The notes under the pieces: generated by a model
Seen by the model: only the letters and a program-made list of their open reading frames with translations
What the model was told of the DNA's origin: nothing
Database searches by the model: none
DNA from: Neofusicoccum parvum
Lineage: Eukaryota; Ascomycota; Dothideomycetes; Botryosphaeriales; Botryosphaeriaceae
NCBI GenBank assembly: GCA_020912385.1
Contig: CP087219.1
Coordinates: 1 to 64,000 of the forward strand
Direction of reading: 5' to 3'
DNA: 64,000 bases
Made by a program: the position numbers and the translations under genes
Shown here: positions 34,518-45,876 of the stretch, piece by piece
Numbering within the stretch: position 1 is the first letter of the stretch
Layout: every line of letters begins with the position of its first letter

Positions 34518-36800
34518 ATGGAGGAAACTACAGTCGTCATTGTCGGAGCTGGCCCGGCTGGCCTTGCTCTCGCCACCGCGCTCTCGAATTGGAAGATCAA
34601 AGTTAGCACAATACAACCTCTTGCGGCGGATGTTGTAACTAACCGCACAAATTCTTTACAACACAGTCGATAATTCTTGAGAAGAACCGAGATGTATGCG
34701 AAGACCCGCGCGCTATTGCGCTTGCCGGCGACGTCCCCCGCGCACTCGAATTCCTCGGAATCAACCACAGCAAACTGCAAGAATTTGGGCAGGGCAAGCT
34801 TTTACCCTTACCCCTCATCACAATTCCGACTAATAACCGCGCCTAGAACTGATCACCGTAAATTACCATCCCGGTACTTGGACGACCAAACCGTTCTTCG
34901 TCTTGAACCAACATCACGACTGGCTTGATCAGGTGCATCAGCCAGCAAGTGTTCTCATGCAGCCTGGTCTGGGTACGTTCCAACTCTAGATCTTAAAGCG
35001 GCTTGATAGCTGAACTTCTGCAGAGCGAGCGTTACGTGAGCAGGTCAGGTCGTCTAAATACGCTGAACTGCGGCTGGAATGCATCGTGACATCGATTCTT
35101 GAGGTAATGGATGGTGTTGTTGTGTCCTACACTCAGGGAGATGGGACCGAAGGCAAGTTAAAAGGTGCTTACTTGGTAGGCGCTGATGGCAAGCGTGGCT
35201 TTGTGCGCAAAGAATACCTCGAGGCGAAGGGTATAGAGCAGACACCAGGATTGTACGTAGCCTTACATCTGAGTTCGGTTGCAGCTGGCTCACAAAAGGG
35301 CAGGATACACTACGATGCGGAGTGGATAGTGGCGAATCTGCACGTTACGCTACCGACCCCGACATCGCATCCGGGCTTCCCGTTATGGAGTCTTGGGTAT
35401 AAGCCTGAAGAGTTGTGGGACTTGTTCTGGCCAGAGGGTTTCCAGTACGCATTTCGTTGTACTTACGTTCTCGAGTTGCAGCTGATGGAAAACAGTTTCT
35501 GCAACCACCCGACAATGCCTGTTGCGACCGGTAGATTTGGCCCTGCCAATGACAGATATTGGAGGTAAAGGATGTTCCCCAGAAGTAATTGGAAGAACAG
35601 TGGCTGATCATTGACTGAAGGTTCGAGTATGAACTACCCGCAGGTTTCAGACCTGACGATTTCGAACAGCATCTGGAGGAGCAGATGCGTCCACATCTGA
35701 CTCTTCAGAGGGAGCGCCTCAGGTAAGAGTGCCCCAGGCCATGTCTATAATCATTTTCCTGAGGATGGTCCAAGACGAAACGGCAAGACTCCCCCCAGTC
35801 CGGTACGGTTTCCATGGGATTGTGTCAATGTCATCCGATGTGCTCCTGCGCAGTAAGCATTCTCCTCCTCCGTCAAGCTCTAAAAATACTCGGGTTGACC
35901 AGAAACAGTTTCGTCCACAAGATAGCAAATCAGTGGTTTCACAATCGCATCATCTTGATAGGCGATGCAGCCCACGTCTTCCCTCCCTTTGGCGCCCAGG
36001 GAATGGCCAGCGGTATCCGCGACGCTGTCTCGTTGTCCTGGCGCCTTGCACTACTGTGCGACCGCACAGTGCCCGCTGAATTGTCGCTCCGAGCACATGA
36101 TTTACTCAACACCTGGTCACGGGAGCGGCGTGAAGGTGTTCATCAATCGATGAGGGAGACCACGCTGATGGGGCGCTTTTTGCTGAATAAATCACCCCTT
36201 GTTGCTGCACTAGCGAGCCTCGTAAGCAGAATTCTGGAATACGTGCCTTCCTTACGAGATGCCCTCTTTCGATGGCTCTTTACAGATGCAATTGGCATCA
36301 GCGGTGTCGACCATGGGTACTTCTTGCCCAATTACCGTGGCGGCCTGAAAGTTGCTCAGATCTATGTCAAATCATCGGACGGCCAATTACAGCTTTCAGA
36401 CCACCTCTTTTGGAGATCCAAAGCCGTCCTCACCTTATTGGTCCTCCACAGCCCCTCAAAGCAGGAAGCGGTGGCCATCGACGAGACTCTTACATCTGTA
36501 AATCTGCCATCTTACTTGTTGGCTAGCGAAGCCATGGAACTCTGCGACGACACAACGCTTCTTTCTCCTCTGTCATCCCTATCGGTCGCAAGGTTTGCCC
36601 CCGCTTCCCTTGAAGATGTAGCGAAAGCCGGACTTCCTTCCCTCCCAGGTTATGACTTAGCCTCTTTTCGTAGGCGATTCCAGCACGAAACGAAGTTCGC
36701 ACTAGTACGGTCGGATTTGATTGTATTTTCGGAAGCACAAACGTTGGGCGAACTCTGCGAGCATTTAAACAAGTCGAAGGAGCTTTTGGCGGCGCAGTGA
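34518..36800 (+). CDS. FAD-dependent aromatic-ring hydroxylase (phenol 2-monooxygenase / MhpA-like)
   Basis: Eight exons: 34518-34601, 34667-34793, 34847-34972, 35024-35444, 35496-35564, 35621-35722, 35799-35852 and 35909-36800. They total 1875 nt and give 624 intact residues. The start has the Rossmann motif VIVGAGPAGL within 20 residues; an in-frame ATG at 34491 would add nine. The DG motif is in LVGADGKRG and the GD motif in ILIGDAAHVFPPFGAQG. The last 150 residues form the thioredoxin-like C-terminal domain of phenol-hydroxylase and MhpA-type enzymes. These use NAD(P)H and O2 to ortho-hydroxylate phenols to catechols, the substrate class of the neighbouring extradiol dioxygenase. The second intron starts with GC. 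The intron at 35445-35495 is 51 nt without stops, so its retention would add 17 residues. Confidence 0.9.
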
Positions 36801-36904
36801 GACCTGGTGAAGGGAGCATCATGGATGGCGCAATGGATTTTGAGATTTTTTCTTGGCTTTATTGCATCTCTCAGGTTACATGAATGTAGAAACCATATCA
36901 ACAT

Positions 36905-39144
36905 TTAAAAAATGATGTCGTCCAGCCACTCGGAGACAAACTCGCCACCGGGACCCAGAGCCTCGAGGAAATCGCTGTCAAGCTCCATATTCCCCGCCAG
37001 AACCGCAGGTTCGAATTGATCCAGGAAACTATTATCAACGGGCGACTCAGTGCTATGGTCTGCCCTTCTACCACCGCTTAGAGCCGGATTGCTCATCGGG
37101 TGTGTGAACTGTGCCATAAGCTTGATAGCTGCCTCATATGTTGTCAGATTTAAGCTACTCTGCTTCAGATCACGGAGCGAATCTGTTTCAAGTCAGAAAC
37201 GACGGAGCGGATACAGTTGGTTTACTGATCATGCAACATACCTCCGAGAAAGCGTCCTATGCCCCAGTATCGTCCAACTCGGTCCAGGAACAACGACAAG
37301 AGAGCCAAGTGTCCCGTGGAGTGTGACCGGACAGACTCCATCCCGCCCGAGCGCTGTATTCGGCCATCTATCACGAAAGTAGCGGCGGTGAGGAATACGA
37401 TATGCGAGCACATCGGATCGACGCAGTCGAAGTATTCCGGCCTCCAGTTCTGCACGACCTGTACCACTTCGCCTGCTCTGGACACGACGCGTTGCCAATG
37501 TGTTTGTGCCGCACCGGCGCTATCTGGCGGTGAAGAGGCGCGTAGGCTCACGTTTGCATTGACAACAGTCACCAGCATGGATGCGCTGCGAAAATGTAAG
37601 ATGCTTTCATGACTGTGGTGGGGAAAGAGTGGACATGCTCACCAACGAAACAAAAGCAGCGTGTCCAGCCGCCTTTGGTGCTCCTTCTCCGCTTCGCCTG
37701 CAGCAAAGTTGCGCACGGGATTGGACACCCAGGATGGCAGTGCAAACACAGCCGCTGCGCACTCGCTCTCGAACTCCTCCAGCAGGGCCTGCAGAGCACG
37801 CTGATTGCGTTCGAGGGGGATGCGCGAGCGCAACTCGGTGGCTGCGCGCATCACGTGGCATGCGCCTAGGTAGAAGTTCCGGTTGCGGCAGGAGTACCGT
37901 GTGAAGATCTCACTCATGATCTCCCAATTTTTGATGCTGGATGCGGAGGGGAGCGGATGGAGCCCGTCTGTAGTGACTTCTGTGCTGGCTTGAAGGGATT
38001 CTGTGAAATCGGAGACGGAGAGGAAGGGCAGCTCGATCCTGCCTGGTGGCGACTGAGATGCGCTTGCGGGTGAAATGACTCTACAAACCATTTCATAAGT
38101 GAATTTTCAGGGAGTCGGAGCCAAACGTACGCCAGAGTATTGCAGCACGTATCCAATGAGTAAATCGACCACCAGACGCTCTTCCACTCCTCTGCATCGC
38201 AGTCAGACGCATCGACTCCGCCAGCATCATCCTGCCCATCTTCCCCGGGATCGTCAGGGAAAAATGCACCCCGCTCCTGAGCGCGCAGCGTATCGTAGAG
38301 GTCCGCCATCCGCATGACCCGGCCTACCTCGGCAATGGCATTCCAGTCCAGGGGATTGGACATGGCGTGCACGCACAGCAAAAAAGAAGCCTTGATCTCG
38401 TCGATACTCAGCTGTGTGCCTTTTCCAAACGTCTCAGCGCGCTGGGCAAAGTCTTCGGGCGTGAAGGGGGGCGGGATGGCTGCGAAGCGCGATGAAACGG
38501 CGAAGACGGCCATCTTGAGCCGTGGCGGGAGAGTAAGGGCGGTGCATCGCGGTTTACGGAACAAAGGGTAGATTGGTTGCACGTGCTCGAAATAGAGGTC
38601 GAGTCTGCAGAATGCTTAGGCGGATTTCTTTGAGAGGGGGTTATACGCATGGTGTACAAGTAGTCTTCAATCTCCGGGGTGAGCTCCGGCATGTAGCTGG
38701 GTGGGGCAACTGCGGGGAAGCCTGACGTGTCGACCGGAGAATGTGGGGAGGTACGGATGCAAGCGGTTCGGCCCGGAGATGCTGATGACTCGGTTTGGTC
38801 GAAAGGAGGCCTCAGAGGCGAACGCCTTTTGGGAGGTCCTATGTGCATTCAACAATTGGCTTGACATCGTACCTAAGATCATACCTGGCTTTCGTCTCCG
38901 TTGGCTATAGCTACAGCCCAGGCCACGCATACGACAGCCGTCGCAGCTTGGACGCTTCATGTCACCTTACAGATCAAATAGGCGTGAGCGCACAACTCTA
39001 AGGAGGTCGGCCACGCTTACATCGTGTCTTCTTACTTTTTCCGCATTGTTAGCTTTACGCGTCTGGCAATAGGAAGTTTCGACAAACTTACATTCTACAA
39101 TTATCGCACACCCGAAACTTCGCGATCTCGATTGTAGGAAGCAT
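36905..39144 (-). CDS. Zn2Cys6 fungal transcription factor (probable cluster regulator)
   Basis: The zinc cluster is assembled from three exons: 39144-39092, a 14-nt microexon at 39034-39021, and 38965-38885. Together they give C-x2-C-x6-C-x6-C-x2-C-x6-C, the exact canonical spacing. Further exons are 38838-38658, one starting at 38604, and several more to the stop at 36905. The middle region (QPIYPLF, PPRLKMAVFAVSSRF, SIYSLDTCCNTLA) is the usual fungal-specific TF domain, and the C-terminus is acidic (SEWLDDIIF). Downstream splice sites were only partly resolved, so the exact length (about 600 residues) is uncertain. It sits at the right edge of the catabolic cluster, converging on the monooxygenase gene (105 bp between stops). 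It is the obvious candidate to bind the CTCCGG-type motifs. Confidence 0.82.
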
Positions 39145-39329
39145 ATCCTACTGAGTCTCTGAGTACGAGGATGTGATATGTCGAAATTGGGACTTAGAAA
39201 TAGTGTTGATGTGTAGGTTGTGATACGGGGTTAGGTGCAGAACATTAAATAGCTCCTCCGTAATGGGGAACGTGCTACTTCCCATCTTGAACCCGGGTAG
39301 CCGAAAAATCGCGCATTTCTAACCGAGAG

Positions 39330-41896
39330 GGGTGAGCGTAGCGCTAGAGTGGGCAGAGGCTGGTGCATCCGAATGGCCCGCAGCGGATGCCGCACCCGAC
39401 CGTGCTACAGCCGCCATCGCAGGCGAAGATGCCGCATTTGGGTTTTGTGCTGCTGCTGCTACCGTCGTCGTCATCGTCATCGTCGTCGTCGTCATCGTCG
39501 TCATCCTGGAGGCAGCCGAAGAGCTGACAGTCGTAGCCACCGCAGTGATCGGTACACGTCGTGGTCGGCTCAGAGCTAGTGTAGGTGAGGCTTGGGAGAG
39601 AGGGCAGCGGAGTGATGGTGATGGTCGGCTGGGGTTGCACCGTAACGGCGTGCGAGGTCGAGTAGAAGGTCGGCGGCGACTGCGTGCTGTTGCCAACGGG
39701 CGTGGGAGCGAAGGTGGCGACGTTAGGGGCCAGCGTCAACGTCATCCATGGCGGCATCACGCGCGGGATCGGACTGAGCGTGGCGCGGGCAGTGTCGGTG
39801 CTGCCTGCCGTCACGGGCCAGAAGTGGATCTCGGTCGTCGTGATGGCCGGGATCGTGAGGGAAGTGAGCTTCGTGACGGTGCTGCCGCCGGACAGCCACC
39901 ATATGGTTGTTTGAGCACTGGCCAGGCGATGGTTGTCGCTGATGGCAGCTGGTATGGGGGTAGAATGAGCGTACAAGGTGGGATACACTGGATGACGTGG
40001 TCGGCGTTGTTGTTACCAGTTCAGACGGAGCCGGGGACGTAAACGTCGACGCCACCGCACTTCGTTTCTGGGCACCGTCCGTTATCGTTGGTGTTGTCGG
40101 AGAGCGGCACCACCTGCGGGTTCATGTTGTAGATGCAGTCGGGACAGCCGCTTGAGACACACTGCCCACCGGCGGCGACACGCTTAATTGTACCTACCGA
40201 GTCGACAATGTGCATGCGCTGGAACCCCGGTCTCAGGCCGGGGAGTGTGCCGTAGTTGAGGCCTGCGTGGAGCTGGGCGCGGATGATTTGCTCGCCTCCA
40301 CTGTAAAGTTCGACCCAGTACTGGTCCGAGTTTGGCACTACGACGGCAAAGTTGAGCGCGTCTTCGCCGTTGGAAAAGCCGTCGGGCTTGACGGAATACT
40401 CGTTAGCCCGGTCCCAGGGGCAGCTCGCATTCTGGAGAATCGTTTTGTACCACATTGCGCCGGTGAAATCTTCTCCGTTGACCGGTGTCATCTCCGTGGC
40501 TTTGTGCTCGGCTTTGAAGGCTTGGATGAAGGATGCGATGATGCCTTGCCATCCCACATGCGGCGCGTATTTCTGCTTTGCGTAGCGACCAGGATCGGTA
40601 CTGTTGTTTTGCTCCGTCCACAGATTTCCGATGTAGTGGCTTTCCGGGCCATCGTTCTGTAAGGATGGCATTAGCATAGTGCATGGCAGGAATACTTGGT
40701 ATCATCTCTTACCCAAGTCAGCACATGCACATATTCTGGGGGTGGGTCCATGTTGAGGATATTGGTCATCCTTAGCGGTAAATTGATGTCACCCGCACGG
40801 TAGATGTTCGTGTGATACTGCATAGCCCTGATTAGCCTGGCGCTTTGTGCAAAGTCTCGCCGTCTTACCGCGTTCTTATATTGGAGTGGACTGAGGGCTG
40901 TTTACAATCGTTAAGAGGTCCTAAGTTCAATAGGAGTAGTAGAGGACGTACGGATCATATAAGGTTTTGTCGAACGGCGCGAGAAAGAATACACCGCTGG
41001 TTTTCTTATTGTTGCTACAGAATCTTGCTATATAGGTGTAATGATCGGATTTACGAAAATACGCATAACTAGGGTGAATGACTTGTGTAGGGGTAGGTGT
41101 ATGGTGTAGTAACAAGGCAAGTAGTAAAACGCGTGTAGAACAAGGAGGTAAAACACGTGATTGCGGGCTAATGTGGTTGACAGGTTTCGAATGGTTCGCT
41201 GCACCGGCGCACGGCTTCTCATCGGGACCCACGTCTCCAGCATAAGCGCCACCGTACCCGTCACGAAAGGGCCACGCCGACTCCCAGCTGGCTAGACCGT
41301 CGAGAACATCACCCCAATAAGCCCACCAGCCCGGGTCGGCATCATAGTAGCCTTCAGTCTTGTCAAAATCGGGGATCAGAAATACTTCCGTGCCAAGCTC
41401 CTTCCGCCACTCAACCGATGTATCATTATGTGTCGCGCCGTCCGCGAAAGTCGTCACCATCGGTAGATTTTCTGGACTGCGCTGGTATGCCGGGAGGTTG
41501 ATGTAGTCTTGGAGGAGAGAGATGAAGTCAAATGCGCCCTGCTTGGGGTCTGTGTCGCCAGCAGCCCAAAGATCCATGCTAATCCACAGCTTGAAATTGT
41601 CTCTAGCTTTCAGGTAGTCGAACATGAAGTCCAAAGAAGTGCGGACGAATGCTTGCCTTGGATCACCAATGTTCATAATGAACCCATCGAGGCCCATGGC
41701 AGTTGCATCTTCGATGTCTTGTTGTAGGTGCGCCGCATCAACATTCCCGACCTAGAGAATTTCAGTCCGCAATCAAAGTACAGGGCATGAGCCCGTGAAG
41801 TCGTACCATGTAGTGAGCGAAGACGGCTTTCGCAGCTGTGGCGTAACGAGAGAAGCACAGGATCAGAGCAAAGAGAATGGTAAGTGAGGTATGCAT
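39330..41896 (-). pseudogene. GH71 alpha-1,3-glucanase (mutanase) gene, interrupted by a solo LTR
   Basis: Signal peptide exon 41896-41807 (MHTSLTILFALIL...) and then exon 2 from 41751 give FAHYMVGNVDAA, GLDGFIMNIGD, LWISMDLWAAGDTD and GWWAYWGDVLDG. These are GH71 blocks with the catalytic-site acidic residues. A 215-bp solo LTR (40968-41182) plus a 5-bp duplication interrupts the codons for HSK-PYMI. Without it the frame runs on through a GTACGT...AACAG intron into a 29-nt exon (40897-40869, LSPLQYKNA), exon 40817-40713 and exon 40656-40021 (TWNDGPESHY, IYRAGD). The Thr/Ser-rich linker and Cys-rich tail (39344-40020) are cut off by a TGA at 40021 and a frameshift near 39915. The enzyme would have degraded cell-wall alpha-1,3-glucan outside the cell; as it stands it is truncated after about 200 residues. 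Confidence 0.85.
40968..41182. mobile_element. Solo LTR, copy B (215 bp), inserted in the GH71 gene
   Basis: On the minus strand it runs TGTCAACC...GTTCGACA, the same termini as copy A at 32635-32842. It is flanked by a 5-bp duplication, GGTTT at 40963-40967 and 41183-41187 on the + strand. The 5-bp duplication and TG...CA ends identify it as an LTR. Insertion falls inside a conserved exon of the glucanase gene. Confidence 0.85.
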
Positions 41897-42840
41897 CGTG
41901 TTGATGAAGATGCTGTTGATGTTGAACGGATGTCTGGCTTCGAGAGGAGGTATAAATAAGTGACTGATCCTGAACCTAGTTTCCGAAATGGACTCATTCC
42001 GCCAACTAGTCGGCAAATTTGCAGCTGAGTCTTGAAGGACCAATGTGGCGCGGAGACACGCGATGCTCTCAATGGAAGCACCAGGAGGCACAGACGGTCT
42101 GGCCACCCGAGAGAGGACCGAAGCTGAAGTAAAGGCCCCTACTTGCAAACTTGGCAATATTTCACCACGGAGGAAGACGCCCTATTTTGGATACTGCCAA
42201 CAAGCGTCGGTCCGAACAACGCGGCGTAGTAGGGTATGTCATGGTGTTGGAAGCCAGGCTACAAAGCGACATCGGCCGACATTCAGTCAGCAGATCACAA
42301 AACTTAGATCCTTTCAAATATTGTTATCTCTCTGCTCCTTGGCTTGTTTCAGAAACTATCCTTGTGCAGTGAAAACAAGATTGTGTCAATGTGTCAGGCG
42401 CAAGGGACCACTGTATGCTCCTGCTGTGCAGAGCCCAAACCCTAGACATGACCAAATATGCTTTTTATTTGCTTGCAGGCATTCTAGTCTGATCATTGCT
42501 ACAGGAAATAACTTTCTATCCCCCACCGGTACACCTAAGATAAGCGGTGTTAGCTTGTCTTGGGGGTTGGGTGGTTTGCTCCTGCGCCGCTTTGAATGCT
42601 GCAACCGGGCTGAATATTTACTACGCCGCACGCCTCTGAGACATCACTTGGCTCTCTTGGCCACCAAAATCTGCGCCGTAGCAGGCAACAGCACCGGAAT
42701 TATCTCCATGGGAGCGGTCAGATAGCGGTTGGGAAGCACGGCAGTGAGCCCTGCTGCTCGCATACCTTATGTATAAATATCTTTCTCGAATCTGGTGCAA
42801 TCATATAACTGTGATCCTGAAGCACGCTCCGCTGCCGACA
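41897..42840. other. Intergenic between the divergent GH71 and metalloprotease-like genes
   Basis: About 940 bp that must hold the promoters of both divergently oriented genes. Frames here have no family resemblance. No repeat or strong motif was noticed. Confidence 0.4.
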
Positions 42841-44166
42841 ATGTAGTTTCGTTTGCATGCCATTCTTGCCTTCGCGCAATTTCTTCTTCTTTTCGAGTTG
42901 CCTGTGAAGGCCGTCGAACCGGAGGACACGGAACTCGCGAACCTCGACATCACCAATATCTTCAATGTAGTCCGAGGACAGCAGGACGCAGCAACCTGTG
43001 CGCCTTGGATGGACCGGGTAGCCAAATAGTACAGAGAATCTGTGCAACTCATCAATGCAGCAGTAGATTGCTTTGAAATCGCTCGAGACAGGAGTCAACC
43101 CGCGAACCAAGGGTACGATATGGTAGGAGTTGCAAAGGAGCACACCAAGGCCTTTTTCGGGCTCGACAATGGATCGAGTGGTGACGAATGGAATACTGTC
43201 GAGCGTAAGTGTTGCAGCGATGGCTGTTGAAGAAGAGAAACGAGCTGAAAATGAAGAACACAGGGTGGATCCAGGACGTCGCGACCTGGCTAAAGGCAAC
43301 AGACCCAGCCGCCAACCATCCTGAAGGCGTAAAGCCCACGCTGTTCTGCGACTCGACATGGCTTGAGTTCAAAGACAGACTTGATCCTGCTCTAGGAACC
43401 GATGGCCAGCCAATTTTCGAGGTAGTTGGCGAGGGCGAATACGCACGACTGGATTATGTCACTACATAGGACGCAAACGCCGAGAACATGCTCAATTCCG
43501 ATGGTACCCCCAACGACAAGGTGGCTTATTGGGCAGTCCACAAGAAAAGCTACTACTTTGGCAGTGGCCCATATGAGGCGCACTACTGCGATATTATGGA
43601 TGGAAGCCTCAAAGGTGGAACCATCGTGGTACCGCCCACTCTTTTTTTCATGTTTCTCTGCGCAGAAACGATGCAAGACTCAAAGAGAGCCTTCACACCT
43701 ACGACCTTAGGCGAGTTGACCCCGGTAGAAGACAAATTGCTGCGTTTCTTCATTCCGGTGAGCGGTACGCTCCTCTATGAGTCGATCCATCTCGTAATGT
43801 TTGATCAGCCCACTCCTGATGCAACATGTAAGTAACCCGTGAAAAATGACCCTGGATCTTTATTTTGACATATCTGTAGATGATTGGGATACTTTCGTGG
43901 AGGGAATGAGGAACCCCACCCACGTACCGAGATTCGAGCAGATCAGTGGTGTGGATGAGACTTAGGGAATTTCATAATTGCAGCCAAACACCAGAGGGGA
44001 AACAAACCTTCAACTTTTGCGGAGGAATCCAGAAACGTTTTTATTCTTTGCATCAGCGTATTGGACTTGGAGCCGCAATGTCTACAACGACTCTAGTGGT
44101 GACTTCAGGGCTAAGCTTACGAGCGGACAGGTAGAGATTGTGCGGCCGGATGACCGTTTTTCATAG
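42841..44166 (+). pseudogene. Secreted zinc-metalloprotease-like protein, dead copy
   Basis: ATG 42841 is followed at once by TAG (Gln expected), then a signal-peptide-like LHAILAFAQFLLLFEL. The frame continues with further TAG codons at about 43027 and 43468. After two introns it reads FCDSTWLEF, GTIVVPPTLFF, then LLYESIHLV, and near the end NPETFLFFASAYW. That order matches fungal secreted metalloprotease-like proteins with an H-E-x-x-H zinc site followed by a Phe-Phe-Ala-x-Ala-x-x-W helix. Here the first His is Tyr (TAT), one CpA-to-TpA change from CAT. Several stops plus loss of the zinc ligand mean no activity. Substrate unknown. Confidence 0.55.
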
Positions 44167-44380
44167 CTTCATGTTTGTGCAGAGGAGATGGTGGTCAGGT
44201 ACTTAGTGCTGAGGTATGTGATTGTACATACATGCATCTATACAATCTATTATGCTTAGTGAATTGGGTTCGCTCGTCTTAGTTGCCGCGGGGATTAAAC
44301 TCTTTCTTTCCTTTATCGCATCTCATTCCTTTGTGAACTTTACATGAGCTGCATCATCCGAGACTATACTTAAAAGCCGT

Positions 44381-45371
44381 TCAGGGGCAAATCTCTTTTC
44401 CATTCCGTATGAGTCGACCATTTGTGGGCTCGCCATTGAACCGTTTCTCAATTCGCTTGAAACTTTGAAAGTGCTCTTCTTGCCATTCCGAAGCTCCCAA
44501 CTCCCCCACCTGTCGGTCGAACCTCTCTTGTGGCAAAATTTCGCCAAACCCGTCTGCATAATTTTTTCTGGGGGTGCTCTTGTACTTTTCTTCCTCCTCG
44601 GGGCTTGTCCAGGAGTGGAACCAGAACATCATATCCATCGACTCGCCGTTCTGCAACTGAGGGCTCAGCGCCCACACCGGATTGAGCAAGGCTTGCCACG
44701 GCTGGTACTCCTTCCTCCAGGGCATCGGTTGCATGCGGTTATCATTGATCAGGCCATTTAGGCGTGAAACTCTCTCGCGCTGTTCGGAGTCTACCGGATA
44801 GGGAAGGAGAACGCGGAGCACAGAAGCATGCCTCGTTCCACTTAAAAACCTCACGGGACGGCAGCTGTCCTTAAGCTCGATAACCTCGGGCTCGGAAAAG
44901 ACAGAAATGCCTCCCCAGTACCTTGCGTATCTGGGCGACTCTCTGAAAGCTTCGAGTGCCTCCCGTGATGCCCACCCTGCAATGAAGGCATATTGTAAGT
45001 GTAAGGCAAAAAAACAAAACAAAGGGTTGGCGCGGGTGTATCTTCTTTAGACGGTCCACTTACGCACACACAATGCAACTCTCTCGGGATCACCTTGGAA
45101 CCGTGCCCAACAAGCATCCTCACACCCGGAGGCCTCCACCAACGGACAGACGGTGTCGACCCACTTCTGGCGTGCCTCGCTGGGAGGAAACGCGTTGCTT
45201 GTTTCGAAGATAGGCTCTGATTCGGGCACACGGAATTCGATCCACGTGTTAAGGCGGCTGCCTGCTATTTTTGTTAATGAAGTAGAAAACGCTACGGGGT
45301 TGGAGACGAGCCCAGGACACTCGTAATAAATATATACCCTCCTTATCGAGCGGCGCAGCACAGCTAGGCAT
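44381..45371 (-). CDS. Dimeric alpha/beta-barrel (ABM/stress-response-like) protein
   Basis: Three exons (45371-45338, 45261-45064 and 44976-44381) total 828 nt and give 275 intact residues. ATG 45371 is chosen because it is the only ATG that splices in frame (GTATAT donor, ATAGCAG acceptor). Blocks such as ALCVRWASREALEAFRESPRY resemble the strand-helix unit of dimeric A/B-barrel proteins (antibiotic-biosynthesis-monooxygenase and stress-response barrels), probably twice. These are small oxygenase- or binding-type folds; no substrate can be assigned. The Gypsy element is inserted only 14 bp upstream of the start codon (target duplication 45385-45389), so the original promoter now lies beyond 53257, 7.9 kb away. 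Confidence 0.6.
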
Positions 45372-45389
45372 GCCAGGGTAATAGCGAGC

Positions 45390-45876
45390 TGTTACGGCGC
45401 AGCCTCCTCAGAGCGAGTAAACAGCAGAACGGAGGATCAAGTGGGGTGCACGCGTACGGCGCAGAAAGACCCACAAGGATCACGTGGCTCACGTGATGCC
45501 AAGAGCACGATCTGTCTGATCTGACGAGCCTCAGGCATCTAGAGACAGATCAAAGGAATCACCTCGCCATGATCTGTCCGATCCGAAGAGCCTACCTAAC
45601 CACACGAAGCAGATCAAACGGATCCAGAACAGATTGTATAGACCTCTCCTATGTATATAAACCACACTCCTTAGCATAGCTTTGACCTTCGTGGTCAACT
45701 TCGATAATCAATCTACACCATTAATTAGTAACACGGCCTTCGCACGCAGTGCTCAGTCACATGTATTCATTCATACTTGTTCTCTCCCCCTACCTTGTAC
45801 CCACTCAAGGTAAACCCTACACGGCTTACCACCCTCTTTGGTGTTTGATCCTTAGAGGCAGAGGCCCGCCGTTACA
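45390..45876 (+). repeat. 5' LTR of the Gypsy element
   Basis: 487 bp, TGTTACGG...CCGTTACA. A TATATAAACC box near 45652 is followed by a short hairpin GACC-TTCGT-GGTC at about 45684-45696. The LTR end region is what matches the relics at 10631-11062 and 60545-60752. Confidence 0.95.

Noticed and set aside
39332..40042. 236-codon + strand frame rich in Val, Ile and Arg
   Set aside because: Antisense of the Thr/Ser-rich and Asp-rich tail of the GH71 gene; its composition mirrors the tail's codons.
42718..43359. 213-codon minus-strand frame
   Set aside because: It is antisense to the metalloprotease-like relic, which shows family motifs in the + direction; no independent support.
45338..45361. 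Non-ATG start of the A/B-barrel gene at 45361
   Set aside because: The codon there is GTG; ATG 45371 with a short first exon splices in frame and gives a whole number of codons.
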